64,000 nucleotides of DNA from Rhynochetos jubatus (GCA_027574665.1 CM050654.1:12332142-12396141), one strand, 5' to 3'; positions 39,412 to 52,020 are shown, counted from the stretch's first letter. Numbers and translations: made by a program. Notes: generated from the sequence alone by a model not told the origin.

Positions 39412-39425
39412 TTTTTTTTTTTTTT
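39412..39425. repeat. Poly(T) run, 14 bases
   Basis: An uninterrupted T run followed by CTCCAG. It resembles a splice acceptor tract on the plus strand (T14 then CTCCAG, AG at about 39,430-39,431), but no matched donor or open frame was found downstream. Confidence 0.85.
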
Positions 39426-40343
39426 CTCCAGCTTATTTCCTAAATCATATACAGTCGCTTAATAAAGAACAGAAGAAACCTGATTAATTTCAGCTTTGGC
39501 AAGACTTCTGCAGCCAGCTCGGTTTCTGTCTTGTGATAACATAAGGCAGATCACCCACAGAAATTCCCTTTGGCTGCCTCCTTGAAAACTGAGCCCTATG
39601 GATCAGCTGGGATGTGGCTCATCTCTCAGAAAGGATTTTGTACAAAAGCATACTATAAGGACAAGTAGTTTTACTTATAAGAAAGAAAAGGTAGGTAGTT
39701 TCTAAGGTCTTTTACCTCTACTAGAAATACTTTTTCCATATAATGCAAAAGTTGAATGATGATAATCAAACAAGTAACATTATTGTAAAGTGGTAAGGGG
39801 GGTAGAGTTTTCTGCTGCCATCTTATCAGTCAAAGTGCATTTGTCTTATAGAATTATATCTTCAGGTGGTAGCTAACCATCTCTCTGCCCAGTAACTGCT
39901 CTTTGGTTTATTTATCAGAATTATTGTGTTATTGCTAGCATTTGAAGAGTTTTATATAAGAGGAATTCACATACAATTCACCTTCAGTTATCTGTGTATT
40001 AGTTGGCATTTCTTAATACGACACTTTCTTCTTCAGGACATGTATTGAACAAAAGCTCTTTTCCCTACGTTGAATAATGACAAACTTCAACCAATACACA
40101 ATCCAAGGACCTGAATCCCCAAGATTCACCTTCATTTTCAATTCAGAGCAAGCTAGACATCTTATTCAGTAAGTATTCATTTATACTTAGACAGTGAAAC
40201 ATGGGGTAAACCAAGTTTTTGATTAGAAGTCGTTATAGTTCTATATGGTTGTTATATGGTCTAATATTCCAGAAAAAAACAAACCCATGCTTTTCTCTCA
40301 AATCTGCTTTGCCCCACAGAATATTCATTTAGAGTGCTTATTT

Positions 40344-40381
40344 AAAAAAAAAAAAAAAAAGAAGGGAGAGGAGGAGAAAAA
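40344..40381. repeat. Homopurine tract, 38 bases
   Basis: Seventeen A bases run into a G/A-only stretch (GAAGGGAGAGGAGGAGAAAAA), so all 38 bases are purines. The tract is not a mirror repeat, so a strong triplex-forming case cannot be made. Confidence 0.85.
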
Positions 40382-41020
40382 TATCTCAAACAAAATTACA
40401 GGAAATGATGTGAAGCTTCAAATGTCACCTTTCCCAATGAAGTCAGCAGGAGAAAGTCACAGGAAAAAGATACGTTTTAAAGTCTACTGTGTGATAAAGA
40501 TGTGGCAACCTCCCAGGAAATAGCTGGCTCACTGATAAATGGAAAGGTCCACTGGCTGCCCGTGCCTCACAGATTACAGCCCCTCGCCTCAAGCGCTTCC
40601 CCTGCTGACCTCTCACCACAGACCCCTATTGATATCACTGCTGACTGAGACAGCTGTGCTTCAGTATCTGGGATAAGAAAAGATGATAATTCATTACCAT
40701 ATAATGACCTTCCAGACTGGGAGCTCATCTCAATGGTATATTAAAGCAATCCATTCAGGTATAACAGAATAAATAGGCCAAACTATATCAAAAATCCCTG
40801 AGCCATACACTATTTATTGCCAATTGAAAGATAAGCTTCACAGAAGCAGCTGCTGTATATTTGCCTTCTGGTATAAAAGTATTTTTAAGTCTTCAAAGAC
40901 ATATTTAAAAACTCTTGCAAAGCCACCTGTCAGTCTAAGGTCCATGGGAAGAATAAGCTTCCAGCTCAAAGCTTTGAACACTGACTAGCATTAATAAATT
41001 CTAAAATGTGAAGCTGAAAA

Positions 41021-41058
41021 GTATATATAATTTTTTTATATATATATGTGTATATAAA
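41021..41058. repeat. TA-rich simple repeat
   Basis: Alternating TA units interrupted by a T run and by GTG, a short imperfect (TA)n microsatellite. It is the nearest thing to a dinucleotide microsatellite in the window. Confidence 0.8.
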
Positions 41059-41307
41059 GTATACGGTCATGGTAAGGGGACTTGGTGAAATTAGACTTTA
41101 AAAAAACTGGGAAACAAATACCCAACCAATAACTAAACAATCATCCACCCTATTTGCAAACATGGTTCAAAAGACATTTTTGGCCGTGTACCCCCTTGCT
41201 GTTACCATCTTGGGAAAGCAGTTCTTAAATTTAGGACCTGAAGGTATAGTTACAGATTAGCAATTACTCAGTGACACATAGGCATGTATTGATATAATCC
41301 CAATATT

Positions 41308-41319
41308 AAAAAAAAAAAA
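41308..41319. repeat. Poly(A) run, 12 bases
   Basis: A simple A run in AT-rich sequence, with no retrocopy body recognised. Confidence 0.85.
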
Positions 41320-41926
41320 GTATTTGTGATGTTTTCTGGAATAACAGCAGGAACAAATGGTATGTCAGCACTCGTGGTTGTGCTTACCTACCTGCATGCA
41401 GTTCTGTGTAAGCCAAGCTCCAGCTTCGTTCAGAAAAATGGCATATCTGCCAAATGGTGTGTAGGACTATTCTGTGTTGCTTTGGAGAACAGCTTCAGCT
41501 CAGCCTGCCACTGGAGATGAGAAAGAAAAATAATTTTAAAAGAGCTTTTGCATATCAAATCATTATAAAGAGACTGGAGATTTTTATCCTCCCCCCTGCC
41601 CCACTCCCCCCAGAAACAAACCAGAGCTTTCTCTCTCATTTGTTGGTTTTGGACAGTTTAAAAAAGTAATTCCACAGATCTTCTAAAATGTCTTTAGACT
41701 CTAAGCACTAAATGACTGGGTGGCACAAAGAAGAACAGGTTGATACAATGCAGAAATGTGCAGGGACGAATGTTGAAATCCATACTTGTTACAGCTTATA
41801 TTTTGGGAGACATCCTGCAATTTGCCATATTGTGTTCGAATGAATAGTCTTAAGATACAGCATGAATTTTAGGAATACATAGTAGAAAGCTTTCTTCATA
41901 CAAATTCCCAACACTTTTAGTCAACA

Positions 41927-41940
41927 CTGCTATCTACTGG
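41927..41940 (-). promoter_or_regulatory. CTCF-like site (minus strand)
   Basis: The minus strand reads CCAGTAGATAGCAG, matching 13 of 14 positions of the degenerate CTCF core; the one mismatch is A for G in the GGC. With the plus-strand site near 23,570 it forms a convergent pair about 18 kb apart. Binding is not demonstrated. Confidence 0.35.
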
Positions 41941-44900
41941 GTCAATTGCTCAAACCACGCTGAAGCCCATAGAAATGGCAGGGAATAATACCTCCATGAC
42001 AGCAAATGTGTCTGGAAGTCAAAGACAATGGCCAGAGGTAAATAACTTGGCTCCAGTGAATGAAAACACTGCTTGAAGGCGATGGAAACACAGACTTCGA
42101 AGGAAGGAAGTTTATCCATGTTCTTCCAACACTGATAGCTCTCTGCACCCCTACAAGGGCACAGTCAGTCATAGAAGTTGCTAACCTTGTCTGCACTGAG
42201 ACACCAGCATGTTTCAAGCGAAATTAAACCATTTTAACAGCAGAGCCAGGTAATATACTGGTCTCTCTAGGAGGTAATTTATTCTGCAAGTCAGAACTTG
42301 CTGAAGGTACCTGTGGTGTGACTGTTGTTTAAAGATGATAGTCACCTGCAGAAGCAAATCAGCTGTTATGAAAACTGAACATCTTTTCTACATACCACCT
42401 GAGTTTGTTGCTAAGTGCTTTCAGAGTGATTGCACTCACTTTATAGACACGCTCATGAAAGCTGGAACTGTTAAAAGTAGGACCCTTTAAAGAGTAGGAT
42501 ATTGATTAAAATGAAAGTTACAAATGCTGATAAGCAAACCTATGCTGGACATGTTTAAAAGTGTGCATACAGCTCAAAGGAACTGTAGGTATGATTATCA
42601 GTAAAACCAGTATGCTTTTGGTTTCGTGAAGACTTGCTCAGGACCTGTCAGTCTGCGATGTGAACAGCCTGAGGGTGACCACTAGCCATGAGGTCTTTAA
42701 TGCCTAGCTGTTAAGTATTTTAGGTCACAGCCGTTCCCCCAGTCAGTGCTACTCCCTGCCCAAACCAGACTGGGAGAATGATCTTTGTAAATATGAACAG
42801 GATAGCCAAATAATGGATAAGAATAACTGCAGTGTTACTGAACGTTCAAATACAAGATGTATTTAAAGGAGTCAAAATACTGTATCTACATGTTGGTAAA
42901 TAAGGTATGTCCTATTTCATGCCTCATCAACAAACCATGCTTAATTCTCATCTGGAAGGTCACAGGGAATGGAGAAGCTCATTGTGGTGGAAGCACTGGA
43001 CAACAAAAGTTCAGTCCACAGCTCCCTCCAAGTGTCCTCTCTCCTTTAAGTGTAAAGAAACACTAATGTTGGCAGAGCAGCAAATGGATAAACCCAACTC
43101 TAACGTTGTGTTCATTAGCTTTAACATACTCCACCACCTTTAGTTACTACTTGTCACTAATACCAGAGATAACTAGACATTTATTCTTTAAAATACCAAA
43201 GTAATGTAACTTCCAGAAAGGCAGATCTTGTTCCCTTTCATTTGGGATTGGAAAGAAGAATGGACAGGGGCTGCCAAACTTCCATATAAATTTTCATTTT
43301 ACTTCAATGAGTAAACATTAGTACTAGGCAAGGGTGACACTGCATTGGTCTATATCAACTCAGCTGTAAACCAGTTGATATAAAAGCAATATTCTTTGCC
43401 TGATGATTATACCTATTAACACAAAATTCATTTGATGTATATATGAAGAATGCCAGTGGTTGTCTTTTTGGTGTCAAGTATGGAAGAGCATACACTTCAT
43501 TAAATGGCACATCAAAAGGATGAAAATACAATCATTAATCTATATTTTATGACATTCTCCTAACAGTGCATAACAGAAATCCATATTGTATCAAACAGCA
43601 GAAGAGTCCTGAAAAATTCCTTGTGTGGTAGAAGCACTCTTCATACTTTTTTTTCCTGCCTTTTGAATTTCCTAAGCCCTCCATTTTATGACTGAAGGTA
43701 GCCTATGTGTTCTCCTCTCACTGATGTAATTTTTAAATCTAAACAACAGAGGCAAGGTTAGGGGTGGAAAACATAAACGTATCCACTGTGCTTAAATCCT
43801 TTGTCTTGGCAACAGATTGTTGCATTTGATCTATATGGCTCTCTGAGCACACCGAGCCCTTGGTGAAGCACACATATCCAGACCTGAACTAAAGCAGAAG
43901 GATTTCTTCTCTGACTGATCCAACTTCTCCTGCTCTAATGTACTGAGGAATGTCTCTGTCTAGTGACACCACCCCCAATGTCAGATTTATATTGCCTTAG
44001 ATATTGTTTCTAATCAGTGAGGAAATCCATAGCTGGCAAGGAGGGCAGATCTCCATCCTCAGCAGCAAGACAGAAAGGGGATGTAGCTTTGGATCAAGAC
44101 ATCCCTCACTGATTTTAACAAGAAGTATCGTAGTTGTGAACACTTTCCCTGGCAGGACTAAGCCTGTAGCACTCAGCTGATCATCTCTGCTGCTTGCAGA
44201 AACAGGGACAAACTCCCCTCTGGGGAGCACTGGTGCAAGTGAAAGAACAGAGGGGATATGGAGGGGTCAGTGCATCGCAGGCTCTGTGGTACCCACATTC
44301 CAAGGAGTACTCCAGAAACAACAATTTCTGAGTTAATACAGTGCTGGATCACTCACCTGCTTTGCTAGCCACATCTTTATGCCAGGTCCTGTAACAATAT
44401 GAGCCAGGTGAAAACCTGGAGCACCTCATTTCCAGGTGTATTACCTGCTATATCTGACCACAGACATATCTGAGCTCCTTTACAAGGACTGTGGGATCCA
44501 AAGTGGTCAAAAAAAAAATCAGGATTAGGGTCTGGAAGTTTGACAGTTCACTCCTGGCACCAGGAAAGAGGATCCTACAAAGTCAGCAGGGTGGACAGCA
44601 TAAGAGAGCATTGCAGTGCCTGGAGATGCTCAGCTTCCGTGGGGTTTAATTTTTAAAGAAAGCCTCTATTGGTTGTCAGACTGGTCTTAAAGGTTCAACA
44701 ATATGCCTACACTTCTCCTACAGTTGAAAACCACTAGGACAAATAAAAACTGTAAAATGTACTGTGGCTTTAAAAATGAGACACTTCCTGATTAAGATGA
44801 TGAATGACATCCCAAGAAATATTATTATTTTTATTTTTTAATAGTTGAGATTGATAAAACCAATTTGATTGTGACTATGTCCTGAAAGCAGCTGTGTGGA

Positions 44901-46352
44901 CAATTTCTGACTTCATTTCACACAGACCTTGATGAAATTTTGCTTGACGAAGGAATGTAATTCAATTCGCCATTGTGACTTTCCTGTTGTATTTGCGTTT
45001 GGCAAATATGCTATTGAACAAGTTTTCTGGCAAGAATATTCACTTAAACAGAACCTTAAAGTAAATACTGGAGGAGGTTCACAGAAGATTAGTTTTTCTC
45101 CAACCTGTAAATGAGAATATTAACACTGGAAATATGCTTCTACAGTATAATGTTTATCCAATAACAAGAATGTGACCTATTTATGCTATTAAAACCAATC
45201 AGTATAGTTGGAAATAAATATGTAGGTGTTCATTATGCCAGAGAAGCTACTCTACTGAAAATATTTTCTTTCTAACTACTGAATAAAAGTAAATACAAAA
45301 GAAGGAAATAACAGTCTTATATATGCACTACCGGGGGGAAGCAGGAGAATTTAAGTTTTCAGGCTGCGGGATTTGTCAAAGGAAATTTTGTCATTTAAAG
45401 ATACTCCTGTATTACCTACTTACAGGGACATACATCATTCAGTCATGAAACAGAAGTGGTATCATATGACTTAACAGGATAATTTCCTTTCCATACTTCT
45501 ATTATCAAATGCTAAGAATAATCATGCCAATATTTCTGAGCTACCTGTCGTAGGGAAAAATTTACTAAGAAAAATGTTAGTAATTCTGAGTGAAGGATAA
45601 ATTCAACATTTCTCTAGTCTATTCATAAGGTTTTGAAGAAAAGGAACACAATTTTCCATGTAATATAGCCTTTTGATACCCATCAGTTACATATACTTAG
45701 AACAAATCCAGTATCTAGCATACAGGGATTGTGATCCTTTACATCTGTAGGTGGAAATCAAACCCTACAGGTGAAAGATCTGGCCAGAGGGCACCGAGGT
45801 CTTTCCAGGCCCATTTGGGTTCCTCCTGGTGAGCCTGAGATTGCTTGACACTGAAGTGTCCCAGAGACACAGGAATTCCTTTCATCATGCCCTTCAAGTT
45901 TTCCTACACAGCAGATAATGGTATAATCTTGCCTCCTGCATTGAATTTGACTCAAAATAGGGCACCACACAGTGGTTAAATCTGAAATTGGCTGTATACA
46001 CCCACAGAGCAGGTGGCCTCCCTGGGCTGACAGGAGGGATGTCATGAGAGGCAAGGTAAGCCTTGCACCATGAAGGACACTGAGGCTTTTGTTATCAGGC
46101 AAAGCAAGGGAGATCCCCTGAGTTATGAACTTTTGTGGGAAATGAAAGCGCATGGTAACAACTCCAGAATGCACTATGAGATTTACAGAGCACTGGTCTG
46201 GCCAAATGTTTAACTATTTTTGGCACTTAGAGGTACTAATTGATTGCAGGGGGGAAATAATATAAATGGATTTTGTTTCCTTGCTAGGCTGGCAGTGAGG
46301 GGTGACTTCCTGCCCTGCATTTGAATCAGATGGGTAATATGCAGAGGTGTGT

Positions 46353-46690
46353 CATAGAATCACAGAACAGTTTGGGTTGGAAGGGACCTTAAAGGTCATC
46401 TAGTTCCAACCCCTCTGCCATGGGCAGGGACACCCTCCACTAGACCAGGTTGCTCAAAGCCTCATCCAGCCTGGCCTTGAAGACAGTCAGGGATGGGGCA
46501 CCCACAACTTCTTTGGGCAACATGTTCCAGTGCCTCACCACCCTCTCTGTGAAAAATTCCTTCCTTATCTCTCATCTAAATCTCCCTGCTTTCAATTTAA
46601 ACCCATGACCCCTTGTCCTGTCACTACAGGGTCTTTCAAAAAGTCCCCCTCCAGCTTTCTTGTAGGACGCCTCTTGTAGTGTCCAAGCAC
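46353..46690 (-). mobile_element. CR1 LINE 3'-end fragment
   Basis: The 3' terminus is at 46,353, where the minus strand ends GTTCTGTGATTCTATG, a variant of the CR1 terminal repeat. The diagnostic block GGTTGGAAGGGACCTT is at 46,375-46,390. The following sequence (CATCCAGCCTGGCCTTGAA, then CCAGTGCCTCACCACCCTCT) is characteristic of the extreme 3' part of bird CR1. Only the 3' end is present. It appears less decayed than the copy near 13,590, so it may be a younger insertion; that is inference by eye. The inner boundary is approximate. Confidence 0.95.
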
Positions 46691-47810
46691 TGCCCTCAGG
46701 TGTGCACCACGCAGAAGAGCTGCACCGAGACTACGGCTGAAACACAAACTCGCATGCATCACAGAAATGTCATGAAACATCAGCTTGGTGTGCTTGATCC
46801 ACTGCCCTCATCTGAGGCAGGGACTATCCCCATGCCTTGCCCTGGACGCTGTGCCCAAGGCAAAGAACTTTGAGGAGTGTTTACCTATGGATATGGGAAA
46901 CAGCCAAACTCCTTGGGACAGACACCCTGGGAAGCATCTTTCTCCAGCAGTCAACAAGTCAGAGAGGCATCAGCACATTAGCTTTTGCAAGGGCAGCGGT
47001 GCTTAAGAATCACCTCCCTTTTGGAGGCTAACTCTTGCCTGGGTTCTGTTCTTAGTCTCCCCACGAGCTACAGTCTGCTGGGAAAGAGACTCTTACTCCA
47101 CATACAGACAAATGAGTTTAATTAAACTCTGACAAATATATCTTTAATGGCAATTTTCCCTATTAAACTCAAGCAGAATTCAACCCACATTGGTTTAGAA
47201 GAGCAATTGATATTAAATCACATGCATGCAGGTGTGCAATAGCACCTGTATGAACCCACTGCTGCATAGCTATACCATCACTCACTCTGCTGTCGAAGAA
47301 AACATAAACTAGCAATTCCAGGTGCTTTGGACTGTGCCTGAACCTTGCAGCTTGCTCAGCTGTGCTCCTGCTGCAACCTTAACAGCTAGTGTTTATTTGC
47401 ATTCAAAAGCCATGATCATCAGATCATGCATTAAAGCACACTTTGAATCAGCTGAAGCCTGTTTGAAAGCCTAAGAGAAGTGAGAAGGAGGTTCCTTCCA
47501 GTTCTTCCACAGGCAGGGAAGGATGTTTTAATATCCTCTGCCTAGGCTTCAGGTAGGTGAGATTTTGTTTTCCATCACCATGAAATGCTCGCAATCTTTA
47601 TATCTCCCCCATGCAGTAAATAGCACAAACAGTAATATAGCTGTCAATAAATCAGCTGAATCAAACCAGCATTTTTTTTGAGTCTCTCCTTATACAGCGG
47701 TAATTAAAGAGAAAATGGTACTTTAGAGTTTCTGCTCAGACTTTTCAGCATTCAGCAGGGAAAACATCTCTGAACATCCCCCTTTCTCTCAGGTTTTTCT
47801 CCCTTTACTC
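46691..47810. other. Unique non-coding sequence
   Basis: Between the CR1 fragment and the motif-rich block there is about 1.1 kb with no recognised gene. Short overlapping plus-strand frames at 46,613-47,031 begin inside or at the edge of the CR1 and are not coding. Confidence 0.6.
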
Positions 47811-48490
47811 TGAAGGTCAAAGGTTTAATTTGTATGCTCGTCTCTCTCTTTCACTTTCCAACATATCCCTAATTGAAATTTGACACATATACCCATTAGC
47901 TGAATTTATTCTTTTTCCACGCTTCATTAACAATGCTCTTTGAGCATTAGCGTCGTAATATAGCATCATAAAATGCTCTCCCATGCAATGTGGCTTACAA
48001 TGGATGGTGATTGATGGTATCAAAGGTAACATGGAATCTAGGAGGTATAACTTTACATGCTGAAATTGCAAGCTGCGGCAGGAATCTCAACAGTTAGGGA
48101 CACATCCTGACTTTGCAAGGTCTATTAGAGAGTGTAAAATGCCAGCTGACTTCTCTGATGCAGCAGCTTTAATCCAGCTAAAACATAATCCATTCATCCC
48201 GGAGTTCTCCGAACCCAAGCCTGTCACAATGAACTTCTGGCTGAACTTGATCTTAATCTACATTATTCATGTGAAATGTTGAATATAATTTTCTTCACTA
48301 AATTGTGCACAATTGGGTCTTGTAACCAGAAAATGAAACTCAAAAACCATAAATGCAAATGAGATTTTCATTTTAAAACTGCAATTTCCTTTTCTGATGT
48401 ACTGTACCCCTTGCCCATGAAGTTTTGTCTTTTTCGGAAAATGACATTTTCCCATGGCATATAAGTTTCATAGGGTTGCCATGGAAACAG
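47811..48490. promoter_or_regulatory. Candidate enhancer block, motif cluster
   Basis: This AT-rich non-repetitive stretch holds a nuclear-receptor DR1 (AGGTCA, one base, AGGTTT; 47,814-47,826), a PBX/HOX-type TGATTGATGG (48,008-48,017), a TCF/LEF-type ATCAAAGG (48,019-48,026), a perfect palindrome AATTGTGCACAATT (48,301-48,314), an octamer ATGCAAAT (48,353-48,360) and an RFX X-box (48,475-48,488). Several CpGs survive, for example in TTAGCGTCGTAATA near 47,950. The density of well-formed motifs and the texture suggest a conserved developmental enhancer. The motifs are seen; the function is inferred. Confidence 0.4.
48475..48488. promoter_or_regulatory. RFX X-box motif
   Basis: GTTGCCATGGAAAC differs at one position from the palindromic RFX consensus GTTGCCATGGCAAC. 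X-boxes bind RFX factors and are found at ciliary and neuronal regulatory regions. No promoter is visible next to it. Confidence 0.45.
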
Positions 48491-48934
48491 GGCCTCTCTT
48501 TCTCCCTCTTTCTCTCCATCTCCAAGTCTTTCACCTTGAGAGGAAAATGGTTGTCATTTACAGTGCATAATTTTGCAGGTTAAACTTTCTATGATCACTG
48601 AGAGAGCGATGAAATACAATCCCAGAGTTCAGGGACAGGGGAAGAGGCGAGAGTGCTCATGTATTTCTAAAGGTGACAGTCAAATCCTTCACTGTCTTTT
48701 ACCCTCACTTTAGATGCAGGGGCAAAGGCTGCACGTCTGACACGCTGAGTAAGTGACCCGGGCTCTCTGCTTTACAGCATGTTTACACGGCATGGCAAAC
48801 AGGCTCCGGCTTCTCCCGCCCTTGCTCCGACAGGGGATGTGCTGAGCTAGACCTGGTGCAGGGACACATAGGTGCTTGGTGCCCCCAGCAGTCCCACACA
48901 TGCCCCCAGGAGCCAGGCAGCCCAGCCACACCAT

Positions 48935-48961
48935 GGGCTGCTCTGGGGAAGGGAGAGGGGG
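48935..48961 (+). other. G-quadruplex motif (plus strand)
   Basis: G-tracts of 3, 4, 3 and 5 bases with loops of seven, two and three bases satisfy the common rule. It lies in a GC-richer patch (48,760-49,000) with overlapping frames in both directions and no gene-like structure. Confidence 0.6.
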
Positions 48962-49991
48962 CTGTGCCCACAGTGGCCCCAGTGGCTGAGCAAAACAGAA
49001 GCGCAGGGAGCACTTGAAAAGCCTCAGAGAGAAGAGAAATGCCCTTGTAGCTAGGAAACAGGGCTCAGTTTTACTGTAATACCAGCCAAGGTTAAAGCAA
49101 GCCTTCATAACTCAGGAAGAGAGGGTTGCCGCAGAAAACAAGGCATTATTTTGAACAATTTATTGGTTATTCAGCCCTGCTGAAGGAATGTACCAGTTAG
49201 GATAAGGTGCCAGAGGGAACAAGGGCTGGAGAGGGTCAGGTTTGTTCTTATGTCCAGACCCATAGATGTTTCACCTTGACTAAGACTGGTTTGTTTTAGT
49301 CTACATGCAGGGGTTATGTGTCACGAGCTGTATCCTGCAAGAAAAAAAGTCTATAATCCCAGGCACCAGCACAAAGTGGATGTTCTTGGCACCGCCACAC
49401 TGAAGGGATCAGAAACTAGGGGCAGTGTGCCCAGCTATCGGGCCTTGCCATGGCCACACAACGTAGCTGCAGAAGCAAGTCCAGAATATTATGCCCTAAA
49501 CACAGGGACAAAATGCCTTCTCAATCTGCCATCCACTTCGGTAGATTGTTTGCCCATAAAATCTGAAGTGTATATAAGAAACATTTGTCTATATAGAAAG
49601 TGTCTTAAGGAAAATTGAAAGGTAGCAGCATGAGCAAAAGACCTGCTGTTTTTATGGCCAACCAGAAACAAGAAAAAATAGCAATCCTTATTGTAAGTGC
49701 AGTCTTTGAGGTCTTAGCCAGAGGAGGTTGAGATGAGTTTGGATAAATTTTGGGTAATCATCTGAATGTTTGCCAGCGCTATCAGAGGTTCATCAACCAC
49801 CCACTTTAACCCCTGCAAACCAATTAACTAATGTATTTAAATGCCTGAGGAATGATTAGTCAGGAGTCATTTTACTAGTACCTATTTAGTGTGGAGAAAA
49901 AATGGCTGCTAGAGAGGAGGCTATTTAGAGAATGAGTGCTTGAATGCTAAAAGCAATAGTAAAAAGTTCATTGGTTTTTTGTTTGGGTTTG

Positions 49992-50006
49992 TTTTTTTTT
50001 TTTTTT
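49992..50006. repeat. Poly(T) run, 15 bases
   Basis: T15 preceded by a T/G-rich lead (TTTTTTGTTTGGGTTTG). It is low-complexity sequence with no recognised retrocopy on the minus strand. Confidence 0.85.
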
Positions 50007-52000
50007 GCACACCAATTTCACCTATGGGAAGCTGTGCAACTTTATATTTTTCAGCTTTTAATAGCACTGCTGTGTGCAGCATGATGTGAAGAGGTTTGTA
50101 AAAGGCTTTTCAGGAATACTGTAGTTTTACTTGAAAAAACACCTGATACGTTCTCAAGCTGTTTCCTACAGATGTTGTACATATGCTTAAAGGTCACTGT
50201 TTTGAGAGCATCCACAGCCCCACTATTATTTAGATAACAAACTGCTCCTGCCACGATAAAGTGTTTTAAATACAAAGTGATAGAGAAATAAAAACATCTA
50301 ACCAGAAGTTGAGGAATGGAAATCAGATAACTGAAGGAAAACCTGCCTAATATTTTGACTTTTGTCCCAGCTTTAGAGTGCTCAGACTGGTCCCATGGGA
50401 AGAGACCATGGAGGTGGCACATTAGGATGTGGAGAAACTGCACTGTCTTGTGGCTCCTACTCCTTTGGCCACCCTGTCACTGACAGAGCTACCTAACAAC
50501 ATCATGCAGCCAAGGTCAAGCCCCACGCAGTCTGCTCCCAAAAAAAAATCTGCCTTGTAAGCTACCATGAAATGGGAAAACAGTCACTCTCTCAGAAGAA
50601 TAATGAGACTTTGAGAGGCCAAATTTTAAGTTTGCTATGCTATTCTGGGGGGGAAAAAATAAATAATCAGACTGGGATTGTTCTTGAATTTCTGAAAAAC
50701 CTTAAAGGCAGAAGGTGTTCAACTCGGTGCGGGTTCCTTTGAGAGGAAGAGAGGAAAAATACAACATAGCCTGGCAGTAACATCCTACTTGCCCTGAGAA
50801 TTAGTACAGACTGTTACAAATAAAAAGCAGAGGTTTAATCTTGGGATTTTTTTATTTTTTTAAATTATGAAATTTATCCTGTAATTGCTAGCAATGTCTT
50901 TTCAAACACATAATAATGTAAAACTGAATGGTAAGACTTTCAGGTGTTGATGTTTGAGTTAGCAGCAGACAGTACTTAAGAGTGGCCTCCAAATGACCTC
51001 CAAGCAAATTGATGAGGAAGATTATAGTTTTAGTAGTCCCAGATTAATTACTGAAAACTAAGTCACAACACACAGGTATTTATTTACCTTGGGGTATTTG
51101 GTCTTCTTATTCTGGGGCACACTAGATGCATCCATATTATGAAAGTAAGTGCTTTTTTCCTTGAAATTCTGTCTGTCTCTGCATCCAGTCACCTGTAGAT
51201 CTGATCAGGAACAGCTTGTATGAAGAGAAAACTGAGCAAGTTACAGTACTTTCATAATAGCCCCTTATCCACCTGGCAGTTTATGAGAGGTTTCATAAAC
51301 CTATTTACTTCAGGTATTTATTCAAATACAGTGGTACATTAGCAAGCTGTCACAGTACTTAAAGGTATCTCTCGGCTGTATATAAAGGAAGTGCACATAA
51401 TTACCATTTGTTTCTTTATGGTATTTTATTACAAGAAAGCAGCACAAACTGTCCTGGGTTCTGATGCAGAATACAAATTCTTCTCAATATACTAGTGAGT
51501 TTGTCAAAAATATTTGATAAATCCTCTCTCTTGGTGTGCTCATTAAGCATTTTGGGGTATGTTTTTCTTTTCTATTAAAGACATCTGGTTCTCCTTAACA
51601 GATGAAATCTCATGCTCTTAGATTAAGTACATTAATTTTTATCCCTCAAACTTGTCAACAGATTCACAGACTGGTCTGACCATCGTGTCCAGATTATGTT
51701 TACAGCTAGCTTTCCACAGACTCAGGGGGATTTGGGGTTTGTCACTTCACCTTCCTCTCTCCCACCCATAGACTCAGGTTTTCCTGACTTCTTTTCACTC
51801 AGGTAGGGTGTACAGTATTTGAAATATAATTTTCTTTCTGGAATGTGTTTGTAGGGAAAAATGAGGCAATCATTGTAGTTAAGATTCCTAAAAACTTACA
51901 AATAAACAAGAAAAATCACTTGTTGCTCCAAGGAAAGTTAATTGACAAGCATTCTGCATTTGATTTCTGATGCTCCTTTAAACAAGGTTGTATTTCTTTG

Positions 52001-52020
52001 TTTTGTTTTCTAAAACAAAA
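52001..52020. repeat. Tight inverted repeat
   Basis: Nine-base arms TTTTGTTTT and AAAACAAAA are separated by CT. This is low-complexity sequence and probably has no function. Confidence 0.65.

Larger units (their letters stand above)
36985..41020. other. Unique AT-rich non-coding sequence
   Basis: About 4 kb with almost no open frames, AT-rich and CpG-poor. It contains a T run (39,412-39,425) and an A run with a purine extension (40,344-40,381). No gene, RNA or mobile element is recognised. Confidence 0.6.
41059..46352. other. Unique non-coding sequence
   Basis: No gene recognised. The C-rich stretch 41,587-41,612 has three long C runs, one short of a standard quadruplex. A minus-strand frame of 138 codons (45,758-46,174) is the longest here besides CR1. 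I see no domain, signal peptide or repeat in it, and its composition is ordinary. Confidence 0.55.

Noticed and set aside
41587-41612. C-rich stretch as a G-quadruplex
   Set aside because: Only three usable G-tracts on the minus strand; it fails the four-tract rule.
45784-45797. CTCF-like site TGGCCAGAGGGCAC
   Set aside because: Three mismatches in the upstream half; kept out of the feature list as too weak.
45758-46174. 138-codon minus-strand open frame as a gene
   Set aside because: No recognisable domain, signal peptide or splice support; a frame of this length is expected by chance in 64 kb.
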